A DNA stretch of 46,516 bases from an uncultured Eubacteriales bacterium (GCA_902492655.1 CABUMF010000014.1:1-46516), one strand, 5' to 3'; numbered from the stretch's first letter, positions 16,396-26,419 are shown. Notes: generated by a model from the letters alone, not told the origin. Translations and numbers: made by a program.

Positions 16396-17241
16396 TTATC
16401 CGTGAACTTGCATTTTTTTGAATTTTGTGGGAGAAACTCCGAACTGCTTTTTGAAACATGTAAAAAACCAGCCGGTGTTGTTAAAGCCGGACTCAAAGCA
16501 GATGTCGGTTACGGACAGATTTGAGTTCATTATCAGGTTTGCCGCATGGTTAAGGCGCAGGTTGTTTATAAATTCCGTGGTTGTCTGACCGCAGTATTTT
16601 TTCATGCTTCTTGAAAGGTGCTCCTGGGTTTTGCCGCTGAGGCGCACCATTGCGTCGAGCCCTTCCGAAAAATACTTGTATTCCTGCATTCTTTTCATGA
16701 GGTCGGAAAGCCATTTCGGAATTTCTGCCGATTCTTTGGTGCGGCGTGCAAAGTAGTCGGTGCAGAGCGTGGCGATGAGTGATTTGCAGTACAAATTTTT
16801 CTTTCGGCTGTTGTTATATGGAAGAGAGTTGATTTTCCGCATAAGCTTTTGCACTCTCTGGCAGTCGCTCTCCGAAAGAAACGCTTTCGGCGGCTGGTCG
16901 GCGGAGAGTATGCTCCGTGACGGAAACTCCTTGCCCAAGTACAGAAAAAGGCTGTCGGCTATTTCGCTTGAAAACGAAAGGTTTATAAAGCTGTAAGACG
17001 ACTGCTCATGACTGTAGGAATGTACATCAGACGGGCGGATGAAAACGAGAGTACCGCGCCTTAAAAATTCTACCGAACCGTTGACGGAATGCTTTGTCCG
17101 GTCGGTCAGAGTAAGAAAAATTTCATAATACTCGTGCGTGTGAAGCACCTCTTTTTCCGTGTCGCTTGCTATAAAACGGCAGCGGAAGCCCTCCGGCCAG
17201 TCAAGATGATATTCGCTTTTAAGCAGTTTACAGTTTTTCAT
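16396..17241 (-). CDS. AraC-family transcriptional regulator with cupin sensor domain
   Basis: A 281-residue regulator of the AraC/XylS family. The N-terminal half (about 1-150) is a cupin-like sugar-sensing domain, with HTHEYYEIFLTL and RRGTLVFIRPSDVHSY as typical strands. The C-terminal 100 residues carry two helix-turn-helix units: LDAMVRLSGKTQEHLSRSMK and, at the end, ICFESGFNNTGWF followed by FKKQFGVSPTKFKK. AAGAGGT lies 5-6 bp before the ATG. It diverges from the DUF5054 enzyme gene, and a pair of direct repeats in the shared 175-bp region is a likely operator. It probably activates the carbohydrate genes to its right in response to a plant-derived sugar; the ligand is unknown. Confidence 0.9.
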   Translation of the reverse strand: MKNCKLLKSEYHLDWPEGFRCRFIASDTEKEVLHTHEYYEIFLTLTDRTKHSVNGSVEFLRRGTLVFIRPSDVHSYSHEQSSYSFINLSFSSEIADSLFLYLGKEFPSRSILSADQPPKAFLSESDCQRVQKLMRKINSLPYNNSRKKNLYCKSLIATLCTDYFARRTKESAEIPKWLSDLMKRMQEYKYFSEGLDAMVRLSGKTQEHLSRSMKKYCGQTTTEFINNLRLNHAANLIMNSNLSVTDICFESGFNNTGWFFTCFKKQFGVSPTKFKKMQVHG

Positions 17242-17262
17242 AATTGTACCTCTTTGCCAACA

Positions 17263-17295
17263 ATATCAATATACTGAATTTTTATATCAATATAC
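17263..17295. promoter_or_regulatory. Candidate AraC-type operator: two direct repeats
   Basis: ATATCAATATAC occurs at 17263-17274 and at 17284-17295, exactly 21 bp apart, or two helical turns. Direct half-sites with that phasing in a divergent regulator/target region are the usual arrangement for AraC-family proteins. The rest of the 17242-17416 gap is A+T-rich and holds no other clear signal. Confidence 0.6.
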
Positions 17296-17416
17296 AAGTT
17301 GCACGGCATTGAAAAATAAGTTATGATAATAATACGGTTAAATTAAATATAGCACACATAAATTCTTTTGTCAATACAAATTTCAAAATCATTTTAACAA
17401 ATAATGAGGATTAAAG

Positions 17417-19138
17417 ATGCAAAAAGACATTTTACTGATATTTAAAACACATCTTGATATAGGTTTCACCGATTTTTCAAAAAATGTGGTAGAAAGATAT
17501 ATAAACGAGTTTATTCCCGGGGCAATAAAACTCGGGTATGAGCTGAAAGACAGCGATACTCCGTTTGTGTGGACGGTCGGCTCGTGGCTTATATGGGAGG
17601 CGCTTAAATCCGACGACGGCACGCTTGAAAAAGCAATCCGTGACGGCGTGATTGCATGGCATGCGCTCCCGTTCACAACCCATACCGAGCTTATGAACGA
17701 AAAACTGTTTTCGTACGGGCTTTCGATTTCAAAAGAGCTTGACAGGCGGTTTTCAAAAGCAACCGTTGCCGCCAAAATGACCGATGTGCCGGGGCACACG
17801 ATAGGAATGGTGCCGATTCTTCAAAAAAACGGTGTGGAATTTCTGCATATAGGCGTGAACGGCGCTACGCCTATACCGCCCGTTCCGCCGCTTTTTAAGT
17901 GGAGGTGCGGCAATTCGGAAATAATCGTTATGTATGACGGCGGCTACGGAACCGAAACGGAGCTTGACGATTTTATACTTTGCTTTGGGCATACGGGCGA
18001 CAACTGCGGACCGCAGTCTGCCGACGATATAAGAAAAATTTATGCGGAGCTTCGTGAAAATCACCCGGGTTCAAGGATAATTCCTTCAACGCTTGATGAT
18101 GTTGCAAAAAGGCTGAGAAATTCTGAAAATTTGCCCGTTGTAGATAAGGAAATCGGCGATACATGGATTCACGGTGCGGGAACGGACCCGAAAAAGGTCG
18201 GGCGGTACCGCGAGCTTATGCGGAAAATAAAAGGCGGCGTTAATTCGGATCCCGATATTTCGGACAGCCTTCTGCTTGTGCCGGAGCACACATGGGGGCT
18301 GTGCGTTAAGAGATATTATCCGGACATAGACTGCTGGACGCTTAAAAGCTTTTCAAAAACCGAGGACGACCCCGACAGAATAATAATGGAAAAATCGTGG
18401 GAGGAACAGCGTGAATATTTAGTAAGCGCCGAAAAAATTATGGGTGTCTCTTCAACCGATTACAGCGTTTGCGAACCCGACCTTGAAGGCTTTGAAAAAA
18501 TCAGCGATGACCCCGGGCTGTTCGTGGAATTTGAGCTTTTTACAAGAAAAGATTATGAGCGGTACAGGGAGAAATATATCCGTCCGCCGATGTGCTCATG
18601 GAAGGAATGGGACTTTATAAAGATAAATCTTCCGGAGTATCCGAAGGAGGAACTTCGGACATGGACGACAACCGCATGGCAAAAGGGGAATAAAAAGATT
18701 TATCTTCTGGAGTTCCCTGATTATACGAAAAAAATATTCGGGCTTCCGAAGGTGTGGGTTGAGCGTGAGGGAGAGAATCTTGAGGTTTATTGGATCGGTA
18801 AAAAGGCAAATCGGCTGCCTCATGCGTTATGGCTCAAATTTACGGGGCTTTCCGAGAAGTGGCAGATAAACAAAATGGGGCAGTGGATCGACCCCGAAAA
18901 TATAACGGGCAGTCCGCTTATAACGGCGTTTGACCGCGGCGTAAGGAATGATGAATTTGAAATAGAGTCGCTTGACGCCTGCCTTGCGGCACCTTTCGGA
19001 AAGAGGCTTCTTGATTATGACCTTATGCCTTCCGGGCAGGATTTATACTTCAATCTCTACAACAATATCTGGAACACGAATTTTCCGATGTGGTATTCGG
19101 ATGATACAAGATTCAGATTTGTTATAAAAAAAATATAA
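17417..19138 (+). CDS. DUF5054 protein, GH38-like glycoside hydrolase
   Basis: A 573-residue protein of the DUF5054 family, related in its catalytic fold to glycoside hydrolase family 38 alpha-mannosidases. It starts with ILLIFKTHLDIGFTD, where the His-x-Asp-x-Gly pattern would supply two of the usual metal ligands. TVGSWLIWEAL and GVIAWHALPFTTHTELM follow, then TDVPGHTIGMVPIL with another Asp and His pair. WIHGAGTDPKKVGRYRELM and VPEHTWGL complete the family blocks. There is no signal peptide, so it should act in the cytoplasm on imported oligosaccharides. It diverges from the AraC regulator and ends 22 bp before the first secreted protein, so all three rightward genes may form one operon. 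The substrate is not known. Confidence 0.8.
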   Translation: MQKDILLIFKTHLDIGFTDFSKNVVERYINEFIPGAIKLGYELKDSDTPFVWTVGSWLIWEALKSDDGTLEKAIRDGVIAWHALPFTTHTELMNEKLFSYGLSISKELDRRFSKATVAAKMTDVPGHTIGMVPILQKNGVEFLHIGVNGATPIPPVPPLFKWRCGNSEIIVMYDGGYGTETELDDFILCFGHTGDNCGPQSADDIRKIYAELRENHPGSRIIPSTLDDVAKRLRNSENLPVVDKEIGDTWIHGAGTDPKKVGRYRELMRKIKGGVNSDPDISDSLLLVPEHTWGLCVKRYYPDIDCWTLKSFSKTEDDPDRIIMEKSWEEQREYLVSAEKIMGVSSTDYSVCEPDLEGFEKISDDPGLFVEFELFTRKDYERYREKYIRPPMCSWKEWDFIKINLPEYPKEELRTWTTTAWQKGNKKIYLLEFPDYTKKIFGLPKVWVEREGENLEVYWIGKKANRLPHALWLKFTGLSEKWQINKMGQWIDPENITGSPLITAFDRGVRNDEFEIESLDACLAAPFGKRLLDYDLMPSGQDLYFNLYNNIWNTNFPMWYSDDTRFRFVIKKI

Positions 19139-19160
19139 TTTTTTAAGGAGGAACAGACAA

Positions 19161-21137
19161 ATGTTAAAGAAATTATCACTTATTTTTACCGTGCTTACAA
19201 TTGTAAGCATGCTGTTTGTGCCGGCAATATATGCCGACGGCAGTATTGCGGGCATCGTTTACGGAAACGGCAGCGTTTCGGTGACGGAGGGCGAGGGAGG
19301 CGTAACCTTCACTTTTACGCCCGGAGCTGCAAACGAACTCAAAAGCTTTACCGTTGACGGTTCGGCGGTTACTGTTACAGACAATCAGGCAACCGTACCT
19401 TCCGCAACCGCATACGAAGCGGTGTTTGAAGGCAAAGCAGTGGAAGTAACGAGAGAAATAAAGCATCTCATGGAGAACGGTGCGGTGGCTGAAAACGGGC
19501 TTTCCGCAACCGATTCGGTTAATAAACTTACTGTAAAATGGACTTCAAATACCGACAAAACCCAGCCCGTTGCAACGCCTGTTGCGGGGCAGTACGGATA
19601 CCTGCTTTCAAGAAATGACTGCGCAGGCATATCGAAAGAAAAATGGGAGATTAACCGAAGCGTTTCTGACGGCGGTCTGGTAAATGTCGCATCGGGAAGA
19701 AGATATACAGCCGGGCTTTACTTCATGAACACCCATAAAGCATGGGGCAACAATGTTTGGGGCAACTACCATATCTATACCGGATATTTGAACGGCGGAA
19801 GCGAAAAGGTATTTGTCAACAATTGCGAAAGCTCATGGCGGATTATGTCCGAAACCTTGACAAACAAAGGGATAGATAAGGATGCGGTTACAAAAATTCC
19901 GCTTACGCCGTTTGCAGTCAGCTCCATTAATCAAGAGGGCGGGGCGGAAATAACCGACAAGTCCGCTTACTCAACGCTTGACCAGATTACGGTTGACACT
20001 TCCCGCTGCGGAGGCTATTCGGGAGGTGGCGGAGGATTGATTTATGTTCACGGTGTTGGGTTTAAAGAAACGGTTTCCTATCACACAGTAACCGCTAATA
20101 TCGGCGAAGGCGAGATGACATTTTCGAGCGAAAGCCTTAACTTCGGAAAAGACAATGACAGCGTAAAGGTTAAAAATGGCGTTGCTTTGGCTGTTGAAGA
20201 TAAACGCCCGGCAACATTCACCGTTACCGCACCGAGCGGAAAGACCGTAAAAGAAGTTAAGTTCGGCGAGGATGTTCTTGAGGCAGCGGAGGGTGTATAT
20301 ACAATTCCTTGTGTTTCTGAAAACGGCGCAATCACTGTTACATATGAGGACAACGCTCCCGTGATTCCGTCGGAATACGATAAAAAGTTTGACTTTTCAT
20401 CATATGATTCGGCATCCGAAACGCAGGTCAGAAGCCTTACTCCTTACTCAAACGGTACCGTCACATTCGAGTTTTATGATAACGGCGTAACCGGCGGACT
20501 TGTTGCTTTTAAGGACGGCTCGAATATTTTAAGTGAATATTTAAAGCTTTATTCGGACGGCAAATATACCTTTGTCGCAGATAGAGGAACTGCAAAGTTT
20601 AACGGAACAGAGGTTAAGCTTGACAGAACCGCCGGTGCGCATAAGATGGTTATAAAGACCTTCGGAGATTCCTATGATGTTTATTTTGACAATAATCTTG
20701 TTCACAGCATTACACTTGCTGAAAACAGTATAGGCGTAAGAGATATTTATGTTCAGAATAAAGATAATAAATATACTGCCGGCACATCGCACGAGCTTTA
20801 TTACAAGACATTGACATCTGCTGAGAATAAGCCCTCGGTTTCGTCAACAAGCGTAATCGCAAATTCAACCTATAATGGTCAGCCGTCGGCTGTAATCTAT
20901 GCAAAGGTTGAAGGCGATGCAAGCAAAACAGGCATTATTCTTAAGGATTCGGAAGGGAATGCACTTACGCTCAATGCGTATAATTCCGACGGTGAATCGC
21001 TTGTTACTACCGGCGCTTTCGGAATAAGAGTTTTCGGTGCGGCAATGGTTAGAGGCAATGAATATAAATATGTTCCGTTTGCAGAATATGCAGGCGGCAG
21101 CGTAAACGCCGATGAGCAGGCATTTACTTTGGAATAA
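19161..21137 (+). CDS. Secreted protein with duplicated N-terminal module and laminin-G-like region
   Basis: A 658-residue exported protein. A signal peptide (LKKLSLIFTVLTIVSMLF, cleavage near ...IYA-DG) comes first. About residues 25-340 form a module shared with the next protein. Its landmarks are YGNGSVSV, GAANELKSFTVDGSAV, SATDSVNKL, YTGYLNGGSEKVFVN and SSESLNFGKDNDSVKV. A second part (about 405-550) has short beta strands such as TVTFEFYDNGVTGGLVAF and YDVYFDNNLVHSI that look like a concanavalin or laminin-G fold, suggesting glycan binding. The last 100 residues look like a small beta-sandwich. No catalytic motif or SLH domain is seen. AAGGAGG lies 9 bp before the ATG. It probably binds or presents polysaccharide outside the cell. 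Confidence 0.72.
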   Translation: MLKKLSLIFTVLTIVSMLFVPAIYADGSIAGIVYGNGSVSVTEGEGGVTFTFTPGAANELKSFTVDGSAVTVTDNQATVPSATAYEAVFEGKAVEVTREIKHLMENGAVAENGLSATDSVNKLTVKWTSNTDKTQPVATPVAGQYGYLLSRNDCAGISKEKWEINRSVSDGGLVNVASGRRYTAGLYFMNTHKAWGNNVWGNYHIYTGYLNGGSEKVFVNNCESSWRIMSETLTNKGIDKDAVTKIPLTPFAVSSINQEGGAEITDKSAYSTLDQITVDTSRCGGYSGGGGGLIYVHGVGFKETVSYHTVTANIGEGEMTFSSESLNFGKDNDSVKVKNGVALAVEDKRPATFTVTAPSGKTVKEVKFGEDVLEAAEGVYTIPCVSENGAITVTYEDNAPVIPSEYDKKFDFSSYDSASETQVRSLTPYSNGTVTFEFYDNGVTGGLVAFKDGSNILSEYLKLYSDGKYTFVADRGTAKFNGTEVKLDRTAGAHKMVIKTFGDSYDVYFDNNLVHSITLAENSIGVRDIYVQNKDNKYTAGTSHELYYKTLTSAENKPSVSSTSVIANSTYNGQPSAVIYAKVEGDASKTGIILKDSEGNALTLNAYNSDGESLVTTGAFGIRVFGAAMVRGNEYKYVPFAEYAGGSVNADEQAFTLE

Positions 21138-21162
21138 AGCTTTTAAGTGAAAAAGACATAGG

Positions 21163-21183
21163 GGGGGAGAGGCGTTCTCCCCC
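21163..21183 (+). other. Intercistronic GC-rich hairpin
   Basis: GGGGGAGA (21163-21170) pairs with TCTCCCCC (21176-21183) around a 5-base loop. No T tract follows, so it is more likely an mRNA stabiliser or partial attenuator between the two secreted-protein genes than a full terminator. Confidence 0.55.
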
Positions 21184-21205
21184 TTAAGAAATAAAGGAGA
21201 ATGAC

Positions 21206-24200
21206 ATGAAAAAGACATTATCAATGTTTTTGGTTTTGGTTATGATAGTGTCCTGCTTGGCGGTTTTCCCGGCAATGGCGGAAGGCGAGATAACCGGGAC
21301 TGTATGGGGCAACGGCTCTGTTTCTGTTGAAACGGGCGAGAGCGGCGTAACCTTCACATTAACGCCCGGCGCAGCAAACGAACTCAAAAGCTTTACCGTT
21401 GACGGTTCGGCGGTTGAGGTTACGGACAACAAGGCAACCGTGCCTTCCGCAGCCGCCTACGAAGCGGTGTTTGAAGGCAAAGCGCAAAGCATTACCCGCG
21501 AAACACCGAAAGTTGTAATGGAAAACGGCGTGACGGCAGAAAACGGGCTTTCCGCAACGGATTCCGTAAACAAGCTTAAAGCCGAGAGAACTTCGGGCAC
21601 TTCCGACACTCCCGTTGCGGGGAAATTCGGGTATGAACTTTCAAGGGCAAACGGCGTAAGCCGCGACAGAATTATTATTTCAAGGCAGCCTTCCGACGGC
21701 GGCCTTGTAAATGCCGGATTGGGCAGAACATATACTGCGAACATTTATTTTAAGAACACTCACAGCACATGGAATATACCCGTTTGGGGCACATTTGCGG
21801 TTTATACCGGTTACTTAAACGGCGGTAACGATAAGGCGTTTGTAAACGGCTGCACCGATTCGTGGCAGATTACCGAGCAAAGCCTGGCAAATAAAAATGC
21901 GGAAAAGTCCGCCGTGAGCATGTATTCGCTCGAACCGTTTACCGTGGAAAATATGACGGATGCGGATAAAAATGAAATTACCGATAAGAAAAGCTACAGC
22001 GCAATTTATCAGATTCTTGTAACTACCGCGCGCTGCGGCGGATATGACGGCGGCGGAGATGTGGGGCATGTGTATATTCACGGGCTTAATTTTTACGAAA
22101 CAACCTCTTATCATGCAATAAAATCGGAAATCGGCGAAGGAACAATGATCGTTTCGAGCGAAAGTCTTAACTTTGGAAAAGATAACGATAATGCTAAGGT
22201 AAAAAGCGGCACAGCATTTGCGGTTGAGGATAAAAGGGACGCAAAAGTAACCGTAAAAGCACCCGAAAATTCGCTTATCGAAAAGCTCACATACACAAAG
22301 AGCGGCGAAGAACCTACCGAAATTGCCGATGCTTCCGGCAAGTCGATTTATGAACTTAACCTTGATACGGTTGAAAAGGACGGCACAATTTCGGCAACCT
22401 ATGCGCAGGGAGATTTCTATAATCTTTTAATAAGCATTTCCGGCGGAAGCGCATCCGTTACATACGGCGGCGAAACCTACACCGAAAGCAAGACCGTAAA
22501 AACCGTAGGCGCAGCGGATAAGGCGACAATCACGGCTGCAAAAGGTTTTGAAATCGAGTCTGTTACATATGACGGCGCATTGGCAGAACTTAAAAGCAAA
22601 AAGACCGTTTCGGTAAATATTGAAAATAAAGAGGCAACTCTTGCGGTTGTAATCAAACCCTCGGAGGAGGGCGGCGTAACGCTTTATGTTTCGCCCGAAG
22701 GCTCCGAAAATCCCGACGGAACAATAGATAACCCCTTTAAGACCCCCGAGGAGGCTTTAAATGAGGTTAAGAGGCTTAAGGATAACGACCTTCTCGATGA
22801 TGGCACAATCATGATTTATTTGAGGGGCGGCACATATGAAAGGTCGGCTCCGCTGACGCTTAATGCTTCAAATTCGGGGACGGAAACCTCTCCTGTAGTG
22901 ATTGCTTCATACCCCGGCGAGCGTGCAAGGTTCAGCGGCGGCTTAAAGCTTGACCCGGGCATGGTTCGGAAGGTCACCGATGAAAACATATTAAACAGAA
23001 TCATCGATCCTTACGCAAAAACCAAGCTCATGCAGGTTGACCTCGGCGCTGCAGGAGCAAAAAATCTTTACGATATTCCCGACAGCGGATATTCGCACCC
23101 GTGGGTAACCGAATTTTTCATGAACGGCAGCGCAATGACAATCGCGCGCTGGCCAAACGATGAAAAAACCGACGCATTCGTGAAGGTCGCATCGGTTGAA
23201 GGAAGCGACAATACCAAACCGATAACCATAGGCTATGACGACCCGATAAACCGTGCGCAGCGATGGGGTGCGGACGCTGTTAAAAGTATGTATATAAAGG
23301 GCGGCCTTGCAACAGAATACACGATTGCGTTCAGCCGTGTAAGCGCCCTTAACGCAGCGGAAAACAAGGTTACAACCAAGAAATCGATAGAGGTTCCCGG
23401 TACAAAATGGGGCAAGTTTTATTTCATGAATATTCTTGACGAAATTGATGTTCCGGGAGAGTATTTTATCGACAACGCAAATAAAATGCTGTATTTCTAC
23501 CCGATTTCGGATGATATTGAAAAATCCGAGCTTGTGGTTTCGCAGCTTGAAACCACAGTAATCAAGGGAGAAGGCGCAGCATGGGTTACGCTTAAGGATA
23601 TTGATTTTGCATACAGCAAGATGACGCCTGTAAACGTGGAAGGAAACCACATAACCATTGACGGCTGCACGATTTCAAATATCGGCGAAAACGCCGTAAC
23701 CGCCTGCGGTACGGATATAACGGTTAAAAACTGCAATATATTTGACATCGCCGGAAACGGAATTGATCTTGAATGCCCCGAGGAAAACCGTGAAAAGCTT
23801 ATCCCTGACGGCAACAAGATAATCAATAACAGAATACACAACACATCGAGAATTTCGCAGTCGGTAAGTTATCCTGTAACAATCGGCTATGCAAACGGGC
23901 TTGAAATCGCAAATAATGAAATATACGATTGCTCCGGCATGGCGATAAGGCTTTGGAGGGCGAATGACGTTACAATCCGCGACAACGAAATCTACAATGC
24001 GCTTCGCTATACCTCCGATAACGGCGCAATCTACTGGGGAAGGGATATAACCACCCTCGGCAACTGCGTGCTTCATAATTACATTCACGATGTCGGTAAT
24101 GAGTACGGCGGCTACGGCACGCAGGGCGTATTTACTGATGACTGCGGCTCGGGACCGTATATGGCGGACAATATCCTTTATAAGGCCGGCACTTATGCTT

Positions 24201-26419
24201 ATAAAACCAACTGCGGCAACTATTCAAGACTTGAAAATAACCTTATTATAGATACCCCAAACGCAGGATATTTTCAGGTGGTTCCGCAGAGCAGATATTG
24301 GCTCAAGGTTGTCGGAAAATGGCCCAATAAAGACGGCTCCCCCGACCCGTGGGGACAGTGGACATACAATAAGGGCGAGCAATATATGAAAAACGAGCTT
24401 TGGAAGGAGCATTATAGGGGCACGCAGTGGGAAAATATTTTCTCGGACTTCTCGCTTGACCTTTATAATCAGATAAAAGACCTTTCAAACAAAGAAGGTA
24501 CGGAGGATGCGAACAAGCTTTTGGAATTTGCGGCGGAGCATGCGCCGAAGAATGTGAATTATTTCGGCGAAAACGCACTTTTCGGAACTCCTGTCGGCTA
24601 TGAAGCCGCAATTAAGGGAACAAACTACTCCACAGCAATAAATGACCGAAGCAAAGCATATTTCAAAGATTACGGCAAGGACTTTTCGCTCACCGAAGAA
24701 GGTCTGGAAGCGATCAGAAAGACCGTGCCGGGTTTTGAAAATATCAGCATGGAAGGAATCGGTCTTACATCGGCAGTCGGCGGAAACCGGCCGAATGCAT
24801 CCGCGCTTGTGCTTACCAAAAATGCAGACGGAATTAAGCTCGGCTACAGATTTGAGGACGCAGATTCCGACAGTGAGGGCTTCACGAAGGTAAACTGGTA
24901 TGTGTCCGACAGCAAAAACGGCACATACACCCTCATCCGCGACAGGCACGACAGAGTTTTGCCGCTCGATGGCAGCCTTAAGGGTAAATTCGTTTATGCA
25001 GAACTTACGGTTTACGATGCGCAGTGCCTTCACGGCGAAACGGTTAAGTCGGACGCTGTAAACACCGACAAAACCGAGGATTTGTCGGGTGCGCTTAAAG
25101 AGCAGCTTGACGAAGCAAATCAGCTTTTGGAAAATGTTGAAAAAGGCGACAGCTTCGGTCAGATTAAAGAAGATGACTACAACAAGCTTAAATCCGCCGT
25201 TGACAATGCAAAAACGTCAGATATGGAAACAGTAATTTCCGTAAAAGAAGCGATTGGCAATTTCAAATCTGCTGTAAATCAGAAAGACGGCGAGGTTTCG
25301 GGAACGCTGCCGATATTCTCCTTCATGACCGGCAAAGCCTTTGAAATAAGCGGTGATTCTGTGCTTAAGCTTGAAGCAGGTAAGGCGCTTCCGCAGGTGA
25401 CGGCGAGCGGCTATGTGACAATCGACGGCACAAAACAGCCGGCAACGCTTACAATCCACAAGGGAACGGTGATTGAGGGCAGCGGCTTTGTAACCGTCAA
25501 CCTCTTTGGTGAAAAGGCTTCCCCGAGTGTTTCGGTTGAAGGCGAAAAGATTACGGCGCTTAAGCTGACAGATGAAAAAATCAACGCAAGCTCGGACGTC
25601 GAACTGACAGTCGGCGGCACATTCAGAAAGACGGTCGGGTATGTGAACGGCACAGCGGTATCTCTTATCTCCGGTTCAAACGGATATACAAGGGAAAAAT
25701 TCGGAAGCGACGGAGTCAAGATTAAAACAACAAAGCTCGGCGAAATTGTGTTCTATACCAAATCGGCAATTCAGAACGATGACCCGACCCCCGTAACCCC
25801 CGGAGGCGCAGGCGGCGGTGGAACAACCATAAAACCTTCCGGAAATAAGGGAACAAACGCTTTCTATTCCGGCGAAACAACCAACCCGAGTATCTCCAAT
25901 CCGTTTACTGATATGGTTAATCATTGGGCGGCAGCTGATGTTCTCGCTATGAACAAGGCAGGCATAGTTTCGGGCGTTTCGGACACACTCTTTGACCCTG
26001 ACCGCAACATCACAAGAGCGGAATTTGCCGCAATTATCGCAAGAGCACTCAAGCTTAGCGACAAAAAGGCAGACTACAAAGATGTAAGCGATGAGTGGTT
26101 TGCACCGTATGTGGGCGCTTGTGCAGACGCAGGAATTATCACAGGCTATGACGGCTATTTCAGACCGAACGATAATATTACAAGACAGGAAATGGCAGTA
26201 ATAATCGTGAATGCATACTCTTACCTCGGTAAGGCAGACGCAAACGGCGGAATAGATAATTTCAGCGACAAGGCAGCAATCGCAGATTGGGCAAAGGCGG
26301 CTGTAGATACAGCGTCGTCTGTAGGCCTCATCTCCGGCATGGGCGACGGAACCTTCTCACCTGAAGCCAACGCAACCCGTGCGCAGGCGGTAAGTATCGT
26401 TAAAAGACTACTTGAATAA
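21206..26419 (+). CDS. Large SLH-anchored surface protein with right-handed beta-helix domain (putative polysaccharide-degrading enzyme)
   Basis: A 1737-residue surface protein. Residues 1-25 are a signal peptide. About 25-345 repeat the module of the preceding protein. A small repeat domain follows, to about 490. From LYVSPEGSENPDGT (about 493) to about 1200 runs a right-handed beta-helix of the pectate-lyase superfold. It shows the opening pattern NPFKTPEEALNEV, GGTYERSAPLTL, and coils such as VEGNHITIDGCTISNIGENA, NEIYDCSGMAIRL and NYIHDVGNEYGGYGTQGVF. Fibronectin-like and FIVAR-like segments (about 1290-1360) and a Gly-rich linker precede three SLH repeats (about 1564-1737; VNHWAAADVLAMNKAGIVSG, ITRAEFAAIIARAL). 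SLH domains bind pyruvylated wall polymer, made with CsaB coded downstream. Catalysis resembles GH141-type or lyase-type beta-helix enzymes, but the substrate is unassigned. Confidence 0.85.
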   Translation: MKKTLSMFLVLVMIVSCLAVFPAMAEGEITGTVWGNGSVSVETGESGVTFTLTPGAANELKSFTVDGSAVEVTDNKATVPSAAAYEAVFEGKAQSITRETPKVVMENGVTAENGLSATDSVNKLKAERTSGTSDTPVAGKFGYELSRANGVSRDRIIISRQPSDGGLVNAGLGRTYTANIYFKNTHSTWNIPVWGTFAVYTGYLNGGNDKAFVNGCTDSWQITEQSLANKNAEKSAVSMYSLEPFTVENMTDADKNEITDKKSYSAIYQILVTTARCGGYDGGGDVGHVYIHGLNFYETTSYHAIKSEIGEGTMIVSSESLNFGKDNDNAKVKSGTAFAVEDKRDAKVTVKAPENSLIEKLTYTKSGEEPTEIADASGKSIYELNLDTVEKDGTISATYAQGDFYNLLISISGGSASVTYGGETYTESKTVKTVGAADKATITAAKGFEIESVTYDGALAELKSKKTVSVNIENKEATLAVVIKPSEEGGVTLYVSPEGSENPDGTIDNPFKTPEEALNEVKRLKDNDLLDDGTIMIYLRGGTYERSAPLTLNASNSGTETSPVVIASYPGERARFSGGLKLDPGMVRKVTDENILNRIIDPYAKTKLMQVDLGAAGAKNLYDIPDSGYSHPWVTEFFMNGSAMTIARWPNDEKTDAFVKVASVEGSDNTKPITIGYDDPINRAQRWGADAVKSMYIKGGLATEYTIAFSRVSALNAAENKVTTKKSIEVPGTKWGKFYFMNILDEIDVPGEYFIDNANKMLYFYPISDDIEKSELVVSQLETTVIKGEGAAWVTLKDIDFAYSKMTPVNVEGNHITIDGCTISNIGENAVTACGTDITVKNCNIFDIAGNGIDLECPEENREKLIPDGNKIINNRIHNTSRISQSVSYPVTIGYANGLEIANNEIYDCSGMAIRLWRANDVTIRDNEIYNALRYTSDNGAIYWGRDITTLGNCVLHNYIHDVGNEYGGYGTQGVFTDDCGSGPYMADNILYKAGTYAYKTNCGNYSRLENNLIIDTPNAGYFQVVPQSRYWLKVVGKWPNKDGSPDPWGQWTYNKGEQYMKNELWKEHYRGTQWENIFSDFSLDLYNQIKDLSNKEGTEDANKLLEFAAEHAPKNVNYFGENALFGTPVGYEAAIKGTNYSTAINDRSKAYFKDYGKDFSLTEEGLEAIRKTVPGFENISMEGIGLTSAVGGNRPNASALVLTKNADGIKLGYRFEDADSDSEGFTKVNWYVSDSKNGTYTLIRDRHDRVLPLDGSLKGKFVYAELTVYDAQCLHGETVKSDAVNTDKTEDLSGALKEQLDEANQLLENVEKGDSFGQIKEDDYNKLKSAVDNAKTSDMETVISVKEAIGNFKSAVNQKDGEVSGTLPIFSFMTGKAFEISGDSVLKLEAGKALPQVTASGYVTIDGTKQPATLTIHKGTVIEGSGFVTVNLFGEKASPSVSVEGEKITALKLTDEKINASSDVELTVGGTFRKTVGYVNGTAVSLISGSNGYTREKFGSDGVKIKTTKLGEIVFYTKSAIQNDDPTPVTPGGAGGGGTTIKPSGNKGTNAFYSGETTNPSISNPFTDMVNHWAAADVLAMNKAGIVSGVSDTLFDPDRNITRAEFAAIIARALKLSDKKADYKDVSDEWFAPYVGACADAGIITGYDGYFRPNDNITRQEMAVIIVNAYSYLGKADANGGIDNFSDKAAIADWAKAAVDTASSVGLISGMGDGTFSPEANATRAQAVSIVKRLLE

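Noticed and set aside
17254..17270. TTGCCAACAATATCAA, similar to the island right-end doublet
   Set aside because: The second unit is out of the 11-bp register, no core repeat is near, and it lies at the regulator's ribosome-binding site. Treated as coincidence.
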